Part shown: positions 1 through 8,052 of the stretch, piece after piece
How the letters are laid out: the number at the start of each line of letters is the position of its first letter
Position numbering within the stretch: position 1 is the stretch's first letter
Assembly: GCA_017459565.1 (NCBI GenBank)
Contig: JAFUCP010000102.1
Location: 1-37,482, forward strand
Length of the DNA: 37,482 nt
From: Clostridia bacterium
Lineage (GTDB): Bacteria > Bacillota > Clostridia > Christensenellales > Aristaeellaceae
Reading direction: 5' to 3'
Notes under the pieces: model-generated
Told to the model about the DNA's origin: nothing
The model's database searches: none
What the model saw: only the letters and a program-made list of their open reading frames with translations
Made by a program: the position numbers and the translations under genes

Positions 1-520
1 CGGGATCGGCGCCGCCCACCGCTTCCTGCTTCGTATGCCCGGAATTCAGAGAGCAGGTAAAGCTATAGACCGCCCCGGAAACGCAGTTCGCGGGCGAAAC
101 CATTTCCCCCTGCACCCAGTTGTGGGCATCGGGATTGACCTCGCCCACCGAGGCCGTCGTGGTGGCTCCACAGTTATTCATACATGTATAGGTATAGATC
201 GCCGGGGACACGCAGGTCGCAGGCGACGATTCTACGCCCGCGTCCCAGACATGCTCCCCCGTCGCGTTCAAGGTGGTATGATCGCTGGCCAGCACCGCGC
301 CGCAGCTGCTGCAGCGCGTGACCATGTCATAGCCGCCGTCCGCCCCGCAGGTCGCCGCGACGTAGTTTTCCTGCTGCGCCTCCCCGGCCACATGCGCCGC
401 GCCGGTATTGGGGCATATATCGTCCGCCAGCGCCGGGAACATGCCCAGCGCCATCAGCAGGCCAACGACCATGACCAGCGCCAGAGAGCGTAATGCCATG
501 TAATGCTTTTGATTTGTCAT
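1..520 (-). CDS. Secreted cysteine-repeat protein, C-terminus outside window
   Basis: This is a partial gene: the ATG is at 520 and the reading frame is still open when it leaves the window at base 1 (173 codons seen). GGAGG stands 8 bases before the ATG. The protein starts with a positively charged stretch and a hydrophobic segment (about residues 10-31) ending in ALA, a typical signal peptide. The mature part has a CSSCG pair (70-73) and two ~42-residue repeats (about 88-130 and 131-173), each with a His-x-Trp, a Cys in an A-T/N-C-V context, and a Y-x-x-C segment. Repeats of this form (TC..G.Y.YTC..CG..) are common in secreted or surface proteins of gut Firmicutes and may bind a metal or be disulfide-linked; that is inference. 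No catalytic domain is visible and no function is proposed. It lies downstream of ftsZ with its own ribosome-binding site. Confidence 0.75.
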   Translation of the reverse strand, partial: MTNQKHYMALRSLALVMVVGLLMALGMFPALADDICPNTGAAHVAGEAQQENYVAATCGADGGYDMVTRCSSCGAVLASDHTTLNATGEHVWDAGVESSPATCVSPAIYTYTCMNNCGATTTASVGEVNPDAHNWVQGEMVSPANCVSGAVYSFTCSLNSGHTKQEAVGGADP

Positions 521-733
521 ACTTTCAGCCTCCCGCCAAACGGCAAAATGCGTTTTTGTTCAACTTACTCTTATTCTACATGCCTCTTGCGATTCCTGCC
601 GGATATTTTTTCTTACCATAAATACCCTTTGTTCGCCGTCATCCTGTCACATTCCCGCCGGATATTTTATGGCAGGCATCCTGCCCGTTATTGGACGCGG
701 CGCGGCGGCGATAGGTTCCATTTTCCGGCAAAG

Positions 734-763
734 CGCCGCCCCGCCATTTCCGGCGGGGCGGCG
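734..763 (-). terminator. Probable terminator hairpin after ftsZ
   Basis: A perfect 12-bp GC stem (CGCCGCCCCGCC and its complement) with a 6-base loop lies 15 bases past the ftsZ stop codon. No run of T follows on the minus strand, so it is not a textbook intrinsic terminator, but its position at the end of the dcw cluster and its stability fit an end-of-operon signal. The rest of the gap to base 520 holds a duplicated GCCGGATATTTT (598-609 and 657-668) and no gene that I can see. Confidence 0.5.
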
Positions 764-778
764 GACGCGCTCAAGCGG

Positions 779-2077
779 TTACTTTTTCTTCATGAAGCTG
801 GGAACGTCGGGCGTGAAGCCGCGGCGGTTCTGCTGGGGGCGCTGCTCCTGGCCCTCCTCCTGATAGACCCTGCGGCGCGGGGCCTGGGCGCGCTCAGAGC
901 GGCGGGCTTCGCGCTGCTCATAGCCGTCGGCGCTCTCCCGGGCGGGACGCTCCGAACGGGCGCGGCGCTCAAAGATCGGGGAGACCTGCTCCTCCTCATA
1001 GCGGGAGGCCCTGGGCGCGCGGGGCGCCGGCTCGTCGTCCAGGTCCGGCTCGGCCTTGTTTTCGCCGATGCTGGAGGCCGTGCGGCTGGCGGAGAAGCTG
1101 GGCTTTTCAAAGCCTGTGGCGATCACGGTGATCTTCACCTCATCCTCCATGCTCTCGTCGATGCCCGCGCCGAAGATGATGTTGGCCTCGGGGTCGGCGG
1201 CGGCGGTGATCAGCTGGGCCGCCTCGTTGATATCGATGATGGAGGTGTCCGGGCCGCCGGTGATGTTGATCAGCACCGCGCGCGCACCGTCGATGGAGGT
1301 TTCCAGCATGGGACTGGAGATGGCCTGCTTGGCGGCGTCCACCATGCGGCTTTCGCCCTTGCCGATGCCGATGCCCATGTGGGCCAGGCCGCGGGACTGC
1401 ATGACCGTGCGCACGTCGGCGAAGTCCAGGTTGATCAGCGAAGGCACGGCGATCAGATCGGAAATGCCCTGGATGCCCTGACGCAGCGTGTCGTCCGCGA
1501 TTTTGAAGGCGTCGGTCATCGTGGTGCCCTTGGTGACCACGGACAGCAGCCTGTCGTTGGGAACCACCACCAGCGTATCCACGTTGGCCTTGAGGCGCTC
1601 GATGCCCGCCTCGGCGTTCTTCATGCGCTGACGGCCCTCGAACAGGAAGGGCTTGGAGACGACGCCGATGGTGAGTATGCCCATCTCCCGGGCCGTTTCA
1701 GCGATGATCGGGGCCGCGCCGGTGCCGGTGCCGCCGCCCATGCCGCAGGTGACGAACACCAGGTCGGAGCCCTTGATCTTGTTTGCGATATCCTCGCGGC
1801 TCTCCTCCGCGGCCTTCTGGCCCACCTCGGGGTTCGCGCCCGCGCCCAGGCCCTTGGTCAGCTTGTCGCCGATCTGGATCTGTATGGGGGCCTTGGACAG
1901 CGCCAGCGCCTGCTTATCGGTGTTCACGGCGATGAAATCCACGCCCCTGAGGCCGGAATCCACCATGCGGTTGACGGCGTTCGTGCCCGCGCCGCCCACG
2001 CCGATAACCTTTATCGCCGCAAAGTTGGTGTCCTCTTCCTCAACGATGTTCTTGTTTTCCATTTCGAATTCCAGCAC
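779..2077 (-). CDS. ftsZ: Cell division protein FtsZ
   Basis: FtsZ is the tubulin-like GTPase that forms the cytokinetic ring at midcell. The 432-residue product has the N-terminal nucleotide-binding start [13 protein letters not shown] (23-35), the tubulin signature GGGTGTG (114-120) and the T7 catalytic loop N-LDFAD (216-221). Residues ~1-320 are the globular core. They are followed by a ~95-residue linker very rich in Arg and Glu and by a conserved C-terminal peptide ending VPSFMKKK, the part that docks FtsA and other partners. The start is GTG at 2077, with GAGGGGG 7 bases upstream; the family's usual MLEF opening supports it, and an in-frame ATG lies 15 bases further in. It follows ftsA by 54 bases and is the last gene of the cluster. 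Identification is certain; only the exact start is open. Confidence 0.97.
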   Translation of the reverse strand: MLEFEMENKNIVEEEDTNFAAIKVIGVGGAGTNAVNRMVDSGLRGVDFIAVNTDKQALALSKAPIQIQIGDKLTKGLGAGANPEVGQKAAEESREDIANKIKGSDLVFVTCGMGGGTGTGAAPIIAETAREMGILTIGVVSKPFLFEGRQRMKNAEAGIERLKANVDTLVVVPNDRLLSVVTKGTTMTDAFKIADDTLRQGIQGISDLIAVPSLINLDFADVRTVMQSRGLAHMGIGIGKGESRMVDAAKQAISSPMLETSIDGARAVLINITGGPDTSIIDINEAAQLITAAADPEANIIFGAGIDESMEDEVKITVIATGFEKPSFSASRTASSIGENKAEPDLDDEPAPRAPRASRYEEEQVSPIFERRARSERPARESADGYEQREARRSERAQAPRRRVYQEEGQEQRPQQNRRGFTPDVPSFMKKK

Positions 2078-2131
2078 AAGGCATCCCCCTCGTCAGTATA
2101 TTGGTTGTAGTTTGAGTGCTTCTATGATGAA

Positions 2132-3319
2132 TCAGCTTCTGCCGAAGAGACTCTTCAGGCGGCTGCCGAGGCGCTCGTCCTGTCCGTCCTGGCGCTCGAT
2201 GGAATCAAACACCAGATCCGCCAGCCCCAGAGACGCCGAAAAGACGGGGCTGTTCAGCTTGGAGGACTTGGCCGCGGAAATCTTGACCGGGCGGTTGATC
2301 TTCGCCGCCAGCGCCTCCCGCGCGCCGCGCATCAGCGCGATACCGCCGCCGGTGAGGAACACCTGGGATTTCTTGCCCAGGAACGGCTCCGCGTCGTTGC
2401 GCAGGGTCATGTCGATCATGCCCGCAAGCTCCGCGAAGCTCTCCTCCACGATCTTGCCCACCTGCTCCCGGGGGAAGGTCATGCGGCGTCCCGATTCATC
2501 GAACACCTCCGAAAAGGAATTGGCATCGAATTCATCGGGGGTAAAGACGTAGCCCCTCTTAATCTGCTCCGCGGCGCGCATCGGTATGCGCAGCTGGGTG
2601 GCGATATCCGCCGTGATGTGGCCACCGCCCCGGGGCAGTATGGCATGGTAGATGATGGCGTCGCCCTCCACCACGCTGATTTCCGTGTTCAGATAGCCCA
2701 CGTCGATCAGCACCGCGGCGCGGTCCCTGTCGTCCAGGGAAAGCACCAGCAGGCTCTCTCCCAGGGAGCAGGACAAAAAGCCCAGGATGGTGATATTCTG
2801 CCGGCCGATCATTTCGGAAACGTCCTCGATGAACTGCGGGTCCGCGATGATGAAGGTGGTCATCGCCCGCAGCCGGCTGCCGCGCCCGCCGGGGGTCATG
2901 GTCTTTTTGCCGTCGTCCACCATGAACCAGGAGGGCGTGCGGTGCATGACCAGGCCGCCTTCGCCTCCGATGTTCAGCTTGTCCGCAGCGGCATCCTGCA
3001 CGGCGTTGATCGCCGCCTCGTCCACCAGGCCGTCCGGCAGCTCCACCTCGGTTTCGCAGGTGCGCACATGGATGTATTCGCCGGGCACGCCCACGTAGAT
3101 TTCCTTGATCTTGGAATTGGCCTCCAGCTCCGCGGCGGCGATGGAATCGCGCACGCGCTGGATCATCTGGCCCGGAGTATTCCAATCGCCGTCCGAATAG
3201 CCGTCATAGGGCACCGTGCCCGAACCGATGATATCCAAACGGTCCATGCCGCCGCTCTGCGCGATTACCGTGACGATCTTGGAGGTGCCAAATTCAATGG
3301 CAGCAATTTGCGTCTTCAT
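2132..3319 (-). CDS. ftsA: Cell division protein FtsA (actin-like)
   Basis: FtsA is an actin-family ATPase that ties FtsZ filaments to the membrane. The 395-residue protein opens with the phosphate-1 type motif IEFGTSKI (8-15). It contains an SHS2-type insertion (about 80-165), a second phosphate loop region around VLIDVGYLNTEISV, and the adenosine motif LTGGGIALMRG near the C-terminus. It ends in a short basic amphipathic tail (RLGSRLKSLFGRS), which matches the membrane-targeting helix of FtsA. Overall similarity to well-known FtsA proteins is modest, so an actin-like relative is the only alternative, but the place directly before ftsZ makes FtsA by far the best call. A promoter of its own lies at 3393-3421. 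The ribosome-binding site before the ATG is weak. Confidence 0.9.
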   Translation of the reverse strand: MKTQIAAIEFGTSKIVTVIAQSGGMDRLDIIGSGTVPYDGYSDGDWNTPGQMIQRVRDSIAAAELEANSKIKEIYVGVPGEYIHVRTCETEVELPDGLVDEAAINAVQDAAADKLNIGGEGGLVMHRTPSWFMVDDGKKTMTPGGRGSRLRAMTTFIIADPQFIEDVSEMIGRQNITILGFLSCSLGESLLVLSLDDRDRAAVLIDVGYLNTEISVVEGDAIIYHAILPRGGGHITADIATQLRIPMRAAEQIKRGYVFTPDEFDANSFSEVFDESGRRMTFPREQVGKIVEESFAELAGMIDMTLRNDAEPFLGKKSQVFLTGGGIALMRGAREALAAKINRPVKISAAKSSKLNSPVFSASLGLADLVFDSIERQDGQDERLGSRLKSLFGRS

Positions 3320-3392
3320 ATCCGCTGTCGACCCACCCTATTCCTATGTACGTTGCCTGTGTGTGGACTTAAATCTCATCCAACTTAACCGT

Positions 3393-3421
3393 ATTATACA
3401 TGGATTTGCGATGATATGCAA
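3393..3421 (-). promoter_or_regulatory. Promoter ahead of ftsAZ
   Basis: On the minus strand, TTGCAT (3416-3421) and TATAAT (3393-3398) are separated by 17 bases. The element sits in the 193-base gap between ftsQ and ftsA, the only large gap inside the dcw cluster. It leaves an untranslated leader of about 65 bases. This would let ftsA and ftsZ be transcribed apart from the upstream wall genes. The rest of the gap is AT-rich and holds no gene. Confidence 0.7.
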
Positions 3422-3512
3422 ACCGGAAAGCCCCGTTTTTCGCCTTTTTCGGCAGTTTTCAAAATAGTTTCAAATTTACGGCCACGGTTTGTCACACCGA
3501 TTCTACGTCGCT

Positions 3513-4418
3513 TTAACTCTCCGGCGGCTGCGCCTGTCCCGCCGCATCGGAAGAGCCGACCTCGGTCTGTTCTGTGCCGACCTGCGTCTGATCGACCTGC
3601 GTCTCATCCGCCCCGGAGGCATTTGCCCCGGTGCCGTCCAGCCCCTCGGGGGGCATGTAATCGGCCTTGGTGCCGCTGGAGACATCCAGCCTGCCGCCGT
3701 TTTCGCCCCGGGCCTCCAGATCTGCCAGCGCCCCTGCCATCCAGGCAATCTTGCGGTTCATATCGCTCTCGTCGCCCAGCAGCACCGTGGTGCCCTTGCG
3801 GGTGATGATATACAGATTGGCGGTGTCCGCCACGCTCAGCTCCGAGGCGTAAGCCGTGGCGCCGTTGGCCTTCAACGCCTCCACCACCGCCTTCATGCAG
3901 GCACAGCGCCCGTCCGCCGTGTCCAGCTGGCGGCCCAGCTGGTAATAGGGGGCCTTGAGCCCCGTGACATAGGGTATGGCCGCGTCGGGCAGCCGGCTCG
4001 TAACCTGGACCACATAGGCGTCCGAATCCAGCACCAGCACCCGGCCCGCGCCCGCCAGCAGCACCAGTGCGTCCATCGTGCGGGGCCGCACCGTCAGCAC
4101 CGCGCGGTTGGGAAAGCGCGTCTCGAGGCTCACAAAGGCCACGCGGCCGTCGCTCTCCACCTCAAGGCGCACCTTTTCCGCGTCCAGCGCGCTCAGCCGC
4201 GTGCCCAGCCGTATGCCCGAAAGCCGGCGCACATCGTCCTCGTCAATCGCGCCCGCGCCCACGACCTGTATATCGCGCACCACAAATACCGCGCTGGTCA
4301 GCAAAAGCCAAAGCGCCGCCGCCAGCGCGATCCCCGCCACGGCCCACGGCAGCGCGCCGCGGCTCTTGCGCCTCGCGCTCCGCCTGGCAGCGGGCCTGCT
4401 CCGTCTGTTCTGCGTCAT
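3513..4418 (-). CDS. ftsQ: Cell division protein FtsQ/DivIB
   Basis: FtsQ (DivIB in Gram-positives) is a bitopic membrane protein of the divisome that forms a complex with FtsL and FtsB/DivIC outside the membrane. The 301-residue protein has a very basic cytoplasmic start (residues 1-22), one membrane segment (about 24-46) and a POTRA domain beginning VRDIQVVGAGAIDEDDVRRLSGI (47-70). A beta-rich region then runs to about 255. The last ~45 residues are a low-complexity tail rich in Gln, Thr, Asp and Gly (TQVDQTQVGTEQTEV), as seen in several clostridial DivIB proteins. Its ATG overlaps the ftsW stop by 4 bases (ATGA), which implies translational coupling. Sequence conservation in this family is low; the call rests on architecture plus position. 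Confidence 0.88.
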   Translation of the reverse strand: MTQNRRSRPAARRSARRKSRGALPWAVAGIALAAALWLLLTSAVFVVRDIQVVGAGAIDEDDVRRLSGIRLGTRLSALDAEKVRLEVESDGRVAFVSLETRFPNRAVLTVRPRTMDALVLLAGAGRVLVLDSDAYVVQVTSRLPDAAIPYVTGLKAPYYQLGRQLDTADGRCACMKAVVEALKANGATAYASELSVADTANLYIITRKGTTVLLGDESDMNRKIAWMAGALADLEARGENGGRLDVSSGTKADYMPPEGLDGTGANASGADETQVDQTQVGTEQTEVGSSDAAGQAQPPES

Positions 4419-5617
4419 CCCCGTTCGTTCCCTTCAATTGTCCCCGCGCCGCCCGTCTGATTTGCCCGGGATATGTTCATCACCACCGCGACAGCGCACA
4501 TAAGTATCGATATGGAAGTGCCCCCCGCGCTGAAGAAGGGCAGCGGAAGTCCCGTCGTGGGCATCATGCCGATCACCACGGCCACGTTCAGCACGCACTG
4601 TACGCCGATCATGCAGGTGATTCCCCCGGCCAGCAAACTGCCGAAGCGGTCCTCGCAGCGCATGGCCACGCGCAGGCCGAAGAACAAAAACACCCCGAAC
4701 AGCGCCAGCACAGCCACGCAGCCCACAAAGCCCAAATCCTCCCCCACCACGGCGAATATGAAGTCCGATTCCGGGTAGGGCAAAAAGGCGAACTTCTGCC
4801 GCCCCATGCCCATGCCCATGCCGAACAGCCCGCCGGAGCCGAAGGCCAGCAGCGACTGGGACAGCTGGTAGCCCTCGTTGGTCATGAAGTCAAAGGGATG
4901 GCGGAAGGACATCAGCCGCGCCCGGCGATAGTCCTCCGAAAGGGCATAGAAGGTGCCCAGCGCCATGCCGGCCGCGCCGACGAGGCCCATGTGCCGCCAG
5001 CGCGCGCCGGAGAGCATGGCCATCACCGCCGTGACGATCAGCACGCTGCCCGCCGTGGACAGGTTGGGCTGGAGCAGTATCAGCATGAACATCAGCCCCG
5101 GCAGTATGAACAGCGGCACGAGGCCCGTAAAAAAGCGGGTCACGTCCCGCCGCCGCTGGCTCAGCGCCCGGGCCAGGTAGAGGATCATGGCATACTTGCC
5201 CAGCTCCGAGGGCTGGAAGCTGACCGGCCCCAGGCGGAGCCAGCGCCTGGAGCCGTTGAGCAGCTTCCCGATCCCCGGCACCGCCACCAGCGCCAGCATC
5301 GCGAAGCTGCCCGCCAGCAGCGCGCCGCAGAGCCAGGGCCGCGCCAGCGTCCGATAATCGATTTTCAGTATGACGGCCATGCCCCCCGCGCCCACGGCCA
5401 TGCCCAAAAGCTGGGATGCCACCTCCGAAAAGGCGCTGCCCGAATCCTGGGCGTTATAATAGCTGGCCGCGTACAGCGTGGCGACGCCCGTGAGCATGAG
5501 CAGCGCAAAGCTCGCCGCCAGCCCCCTGTCGATGCCCCGCAGGGCGCGCAGCCCCGTATGCCTCCGCGCGGCGCCGCGCCGCGCTTCCTTTGCCCCGTTG
5601 ACGCGCCCGGGCGTCAA
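4415..5617 (-). CDS. ftsW: Septal peptidoglycan polymerase FtsW (SEDS family)
   Basis: FtsW is the SEDS-family glycosyltransferase that polymerises lipid II at the septum together with the class B PBP encoded upstream. The 400-residue protein has about ten hydrophobic segments after a basic N-terminus. It carries family hallmarks: SRRWLRLGPVSFQPSELGK (about 123-141), DFIFAVVGEDLGF with the conserved acidic residues, and TGLPLPFFSAGGTS near the end. The start codon appears to be TTG at 5617, overlapping the murD stop as TTGA, with GGAGG about 10 bases upstream; no ATG occurs nearby. In spore formers the dcw copy may be SpoVE, a close relative, and sequence alone cannot separate the two. It is coupled to murD before it and ftsQ after it. 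Confidence 0.93.
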   Translation of the reverse strand: MTPGRVNGAKEARRGAARRHTGLRALRGIDRGLAASFALLMLTGVATLYAASYYNAQDSGSAFSEVASQLLGMAVGAGGMAVILKIDYRTLARPWLCGALLAGSFAMLALVAVPGIGKLLNGSRRWLRLGPVSFQPSELGKYAMILYLARALSQRRRDVTRFFTGLVPLFILPGLMFMLILLQPNLSTAGSVLIVTAVMAMLSGARWRHMGLVGAAGMALGTFYALSEDYRRARLMSFRHPFDFMTNEGYQLSQSLLAFGSGGLFGMGMGMGRQKFAFLPYPESDFIFAVVGEDLGFVGCVAVLALFGVFLFFGLRVAMRCEDRFGSLLAGGITCMIGVQCVLNVAVVIGMMPTTGLPLPFFSAGGTSISILMCAVAVVMNISRANQTGGAGTIEGNERG

Positions 5618-6987
5618 GCCCGGCGGCCCTCCAGGGCATTCACGATGTCCTTGAAGATGCGGCCCCGCGCCTCGTAATCCTTGAACATATCGAAGGAGGC
5701 GCAGCTGGGAGACAGCAGCACGTTGCCCCCGGGGTTGGCCTGTTCAAAGGCCAGCTCCACGGCTTTCTTGAACTCGTATCCCGCGTGGGTCCAGGCATGG
5801 TAGCCCACCTTTTCCAGCGTCTGCTCCAGCTGCTTCGCCGTCTCGCCGATCAGCACGATCCGCGCGATGGGGCAGCGGAGTATCTCCTTGCACAGCGGGG
5901 TAAAATCGGTGTGCTTGTCATAGCCGCCCAGGATCAGCACCGTGGGGCGGTTCATGGCCCGCACGGCCTGTATGGTGGAATCCACGTTGGTGCCCTTGGA
6001 ATCGTTGATGAAGCGCACGCCGTCCAGCTCCCGCACAAATTCAATGCGATGCTCCACGCCCTTGAAGGTGCGCAGGGTGTGGCGGATCACCGGCGCGGGC
6101 ACCCCCGCAGCCATCGCCATGGCTGTGGCCGCCAGCGCGTTTTTCAGGTTATGCTCGCCGGGTATGTAGATCTCCCCTGCCTCGCAGACGGTCTTGAAGT
6201 CCTGGGGCGTGCCGTGGACCACCATGCCGTCCCGCACGAACGCGCCGAAGGGCACCTCGTTGCGGGAGGAGAACCAGGCCACCCGGCAGCGCGCGCGGCT
6301 GGCCATGTCCCGGGTCACGGGGTCGTCCCAGTTCAAAATCACCCAGTCGTCCCCGACGCTGTTTTCAAAGATGCGCTCCTTTAGGGCGATGTACTTTTCC
6401 ATGGTGCCGTGGCGGTTCAGATGGTCCTCGGAGATGTTCAGCACCGCGCTGATGGCCGGGTGGAACTTGGAGGAGGTCTCCATCATAAAGGAGGAAATTT
6501 CGCAGACGGTCACGTCTCCGCTCTTCATCTGGGCCACAGCGCCGCTGTAGGGCGTGCCGATGTTGCCCACCACGAACGTGCGCCGGCCCGCGTTTTTGAA
6601 GATTTCGCCCAGCAGCGTGGTGGTGGTGGTCTTGCCGTTGGTGCCCGTGATGGCCACCAGCAGGCCCTTGGCCTCCCGATAGGCATATTCCACCTCGCCC
6701 ATCACCTCGATGCCCAGCGCCTTCGCCCGCTGTACGGCGGCATGGTCCACGGGGATGCCGGGGCTGACGATCAGCGCGTCCATGCCCTCCAGCAGCGCTT
6801 CCGGGTGCTGCTCGTTCAGGCACAGCTTCGCGCCCGCGGCCTTCAGGTCGTCAAGCGCGCCGTCGAAGTCCGTCTCCGCCTTGGTATCGCAGACGCAGAC
6901 CTCCGCGCCGCGCAGCAGCAGCAGCTTCGCCACGGCGATGCCGCTGCGGGCCATGCCCAGCACCAGAACCTTTTTACCTTTCATCAT
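5614..6987 (-). CDS. murD: UDP-N-acetylmuramoyl-L-alanine--D-glutamate ligase
   Basis: MurD adds D-glutamate to UDP-MurNAc-L-Ala in the cytoplasm, using ATP. The 457-residue length fits the family. The N-terminal Rossmann-like domain begins KVLVLGMARSGIAVAKLL (6-23). The ATP loop GTNGKT is at 115-120, followed by NISEDHLNRHG, a Mur-ligase substrate and metal region. The C-terminal domain contains ILGGYDKHTDF, typical of MurD, and LLSPSCASFDMFKDYEARG, which is the MurD signature. GGAGG stands 7 bases before the ATG at 6987. The stop overlaps the TTG start of ftsW. It lies 48 bases after mraY in the wall precursor operon. Confidence 0.97.
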   Translation of the reverse strand: MMKGKKVLVLGMARSGIAVAKLLLLRGAEVCVCDTKAETDFDGALDDLKAAGAKLCLNEQHPEALLEGMDALIVSPGIPVDHAAVQRAKALGIEVMGEVEYAYREAKGLLVAITGTNGKTTTTTLLGEIFKNAGRRTFVVGNIGTPYSGAVAQMKSGDVTVCEISSFMMETSSKFHPAISAVLNISEDHLNRHGTMEKYIALKERIFENSVGDDWVILNWDDPVTRDMASRARCRVAWFSSRNEVPFGAFVRDGMVVHGTPQDFKTVCEAGEIYIPGEHNLKNALAATAMAMAAGVPAPVIRHTLRTFKGVEHRIEFVRELDGVRFINDSKGTNVDSTIQAVRAMNRPTVLILGGYDKHTDFTPLCKEILRCPIARIVLIGETAKQLEQTLEKVGYHAWTHAGYEFKKAVELAFEQANPGGNVLLSPSCASFDMFKDYEARGRIFKDIVNALEGRRA

Positions 6988-7035
6988 GGAATAACCTCCA
7001 TATTTGAGAGTGGAAGGCGATCGGTAAACCGCCCG

Positions 7036-8031
7036 TTACGCCACAAACCCCACGAGGGAGATCAGGCACAGGATGGCCGTGACGATATAGTACATGGCCA
7101 CGATGCTGGTTTCCGGCATACCGCTGAGTTCAAAGTGATGGTGCAGCGGCGCCATCTTGAAAAACCGCTTGCCGTGGGTGGCGCGGAAGTAGGCGAACTG
7201 TATGAGGTCGGACAGGCTGGAGACCACCATGGCCAGCGCGATGACGGGCAGCAGCAGCGAAAGCCGCGTCACCAGCGTCATGCCCACCAGCGCGCCGCCG
7301 ATGAAGAAGGAGCCCACATCGCCCATGAACACCCGGGCAGGGTGGGAATTATAGCGCAAAAAGCCCATCAGGCCGCCCACCATGGCCCCGGCGAAGATCG
7401 CCACATTCAGCAGGTTGTCCGCCGAGGCGGGGTTGGCCGCCGCCATGGCCACGCAGATCAGCGCCATGGCCACGAAGTCGAACAGCCCGCAGCCGCCCAG
7501 CAGCCCGTCCAGGCCGTCCAGCAGGTTGGCGGAGTTCACCGTGCCCACCAGCACAAAGATCATCACCGGGATATAGAACCAGCCCAGGTTCCATTCCACG
7601 TTGAAAAAGGGCACCGTCAGGCTCGCGCCGATGTTCGGGTTGAGATAGGCCCACACCGAAAGCGCCACGGCCAGCACGATCTGGGGCAGCAGCTTCTGCC
7701 GCGGCGTCAGACCCTCGGCACTGTGGCGGCGGATCTTGAGATAGTCGTCCACAAAGCCAATCAGCCCGAAGCCCAGCGCGCTCACCAGCGCGATGAGCAA
7801 AAAATCCCAGCGGGCGTCGCCATAGGAGAACGCCAGCGCCGCGATCAACGCGGGCACGGCGAATATGATGCCGCCCATCTGGGGTGTGCCCTGCTTCTTC
7901 TTGTGGGTCTGCGGGCCGAGTTCGTAGATTTCCTTGCCGAATTTCATTTTTTTCAGCCATGGAATGACGATCGGCCCCAGTACAATCGCCATCGCAAAGG
8001 CGGCGACCACCGTCCATATCAGTCTTTGCAT
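7036..8031 (-). CDS. mraY: Phospho-N-acetylmuramoyl-pentapeptide-transferase MraY
   Basis: MraY moves phospho-MurNAc-pentapeptide onto undecaprenyl phosphate to make lipid I in the cytoplasmic membrane. The 331-residue protein has about ten membrane segments. The catalytic aspartate pair is FVDDYLK (D95, D96), the second conserved motif is NSANLLDGLDGL (166-177), and the magnesium/nucleotide region ends with the triple histidine H297-H299 in PLHHHFEL. The N-terminal KKKQGTPQMGG (44-54) is also diagnostic. It follows murE by 21 bases; the murF gene that often sits between them is absent here, so the pentapeptide ligase must be encoded elsewhere. Confidence 0.98.
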   Translation of the reverse strand: MQRLIWTVVAAFAMAIVLGPIVIPWLKKMKFGKEIYELGPQTHKKKQGTPQMGGIIFAVPALIAALAFSYGDARWDFLLIALVSALGFGLIGFVDDYLKIRRHSAEGLTPRQKLLPQIVLAVALSVWAYLNPNIGASLTVPFFNVEWNLGWFYIPVMIFVLVGTVNSANLLDGLDGLLGGCGLFDFVAMALICVAMAAANPASADNLLNVAIFAGAMVGGLMGFLRYNSHPARVFMGDVGSFFIGGALVGMTLVTRLSLLLPVIALAMVVSSLSDLIQFAYFRATHGKRFFKMAPLHHHFELSGMPETSIVAMYYIVTAILCLISLVGFVA

Positions 8032-8052
8032 CTTCTGTTTCCCCCACTCACA

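Noticed and set aside
598-668. Duplicated GCCGGATATTTT between ftsZ and the cysteine-repeat gene as a regulatory pair
   Set aside because: Only two 12-bp copies with ~59-base spacing, no promoter in fixed relation to them, and an AT-rich context where chance matches are likely.
503-2110. A 535-codon plus-strand open frame over ftsZ
   Set aside because: Antisense to ftsZ, no ribosome site, no recognisable domain.
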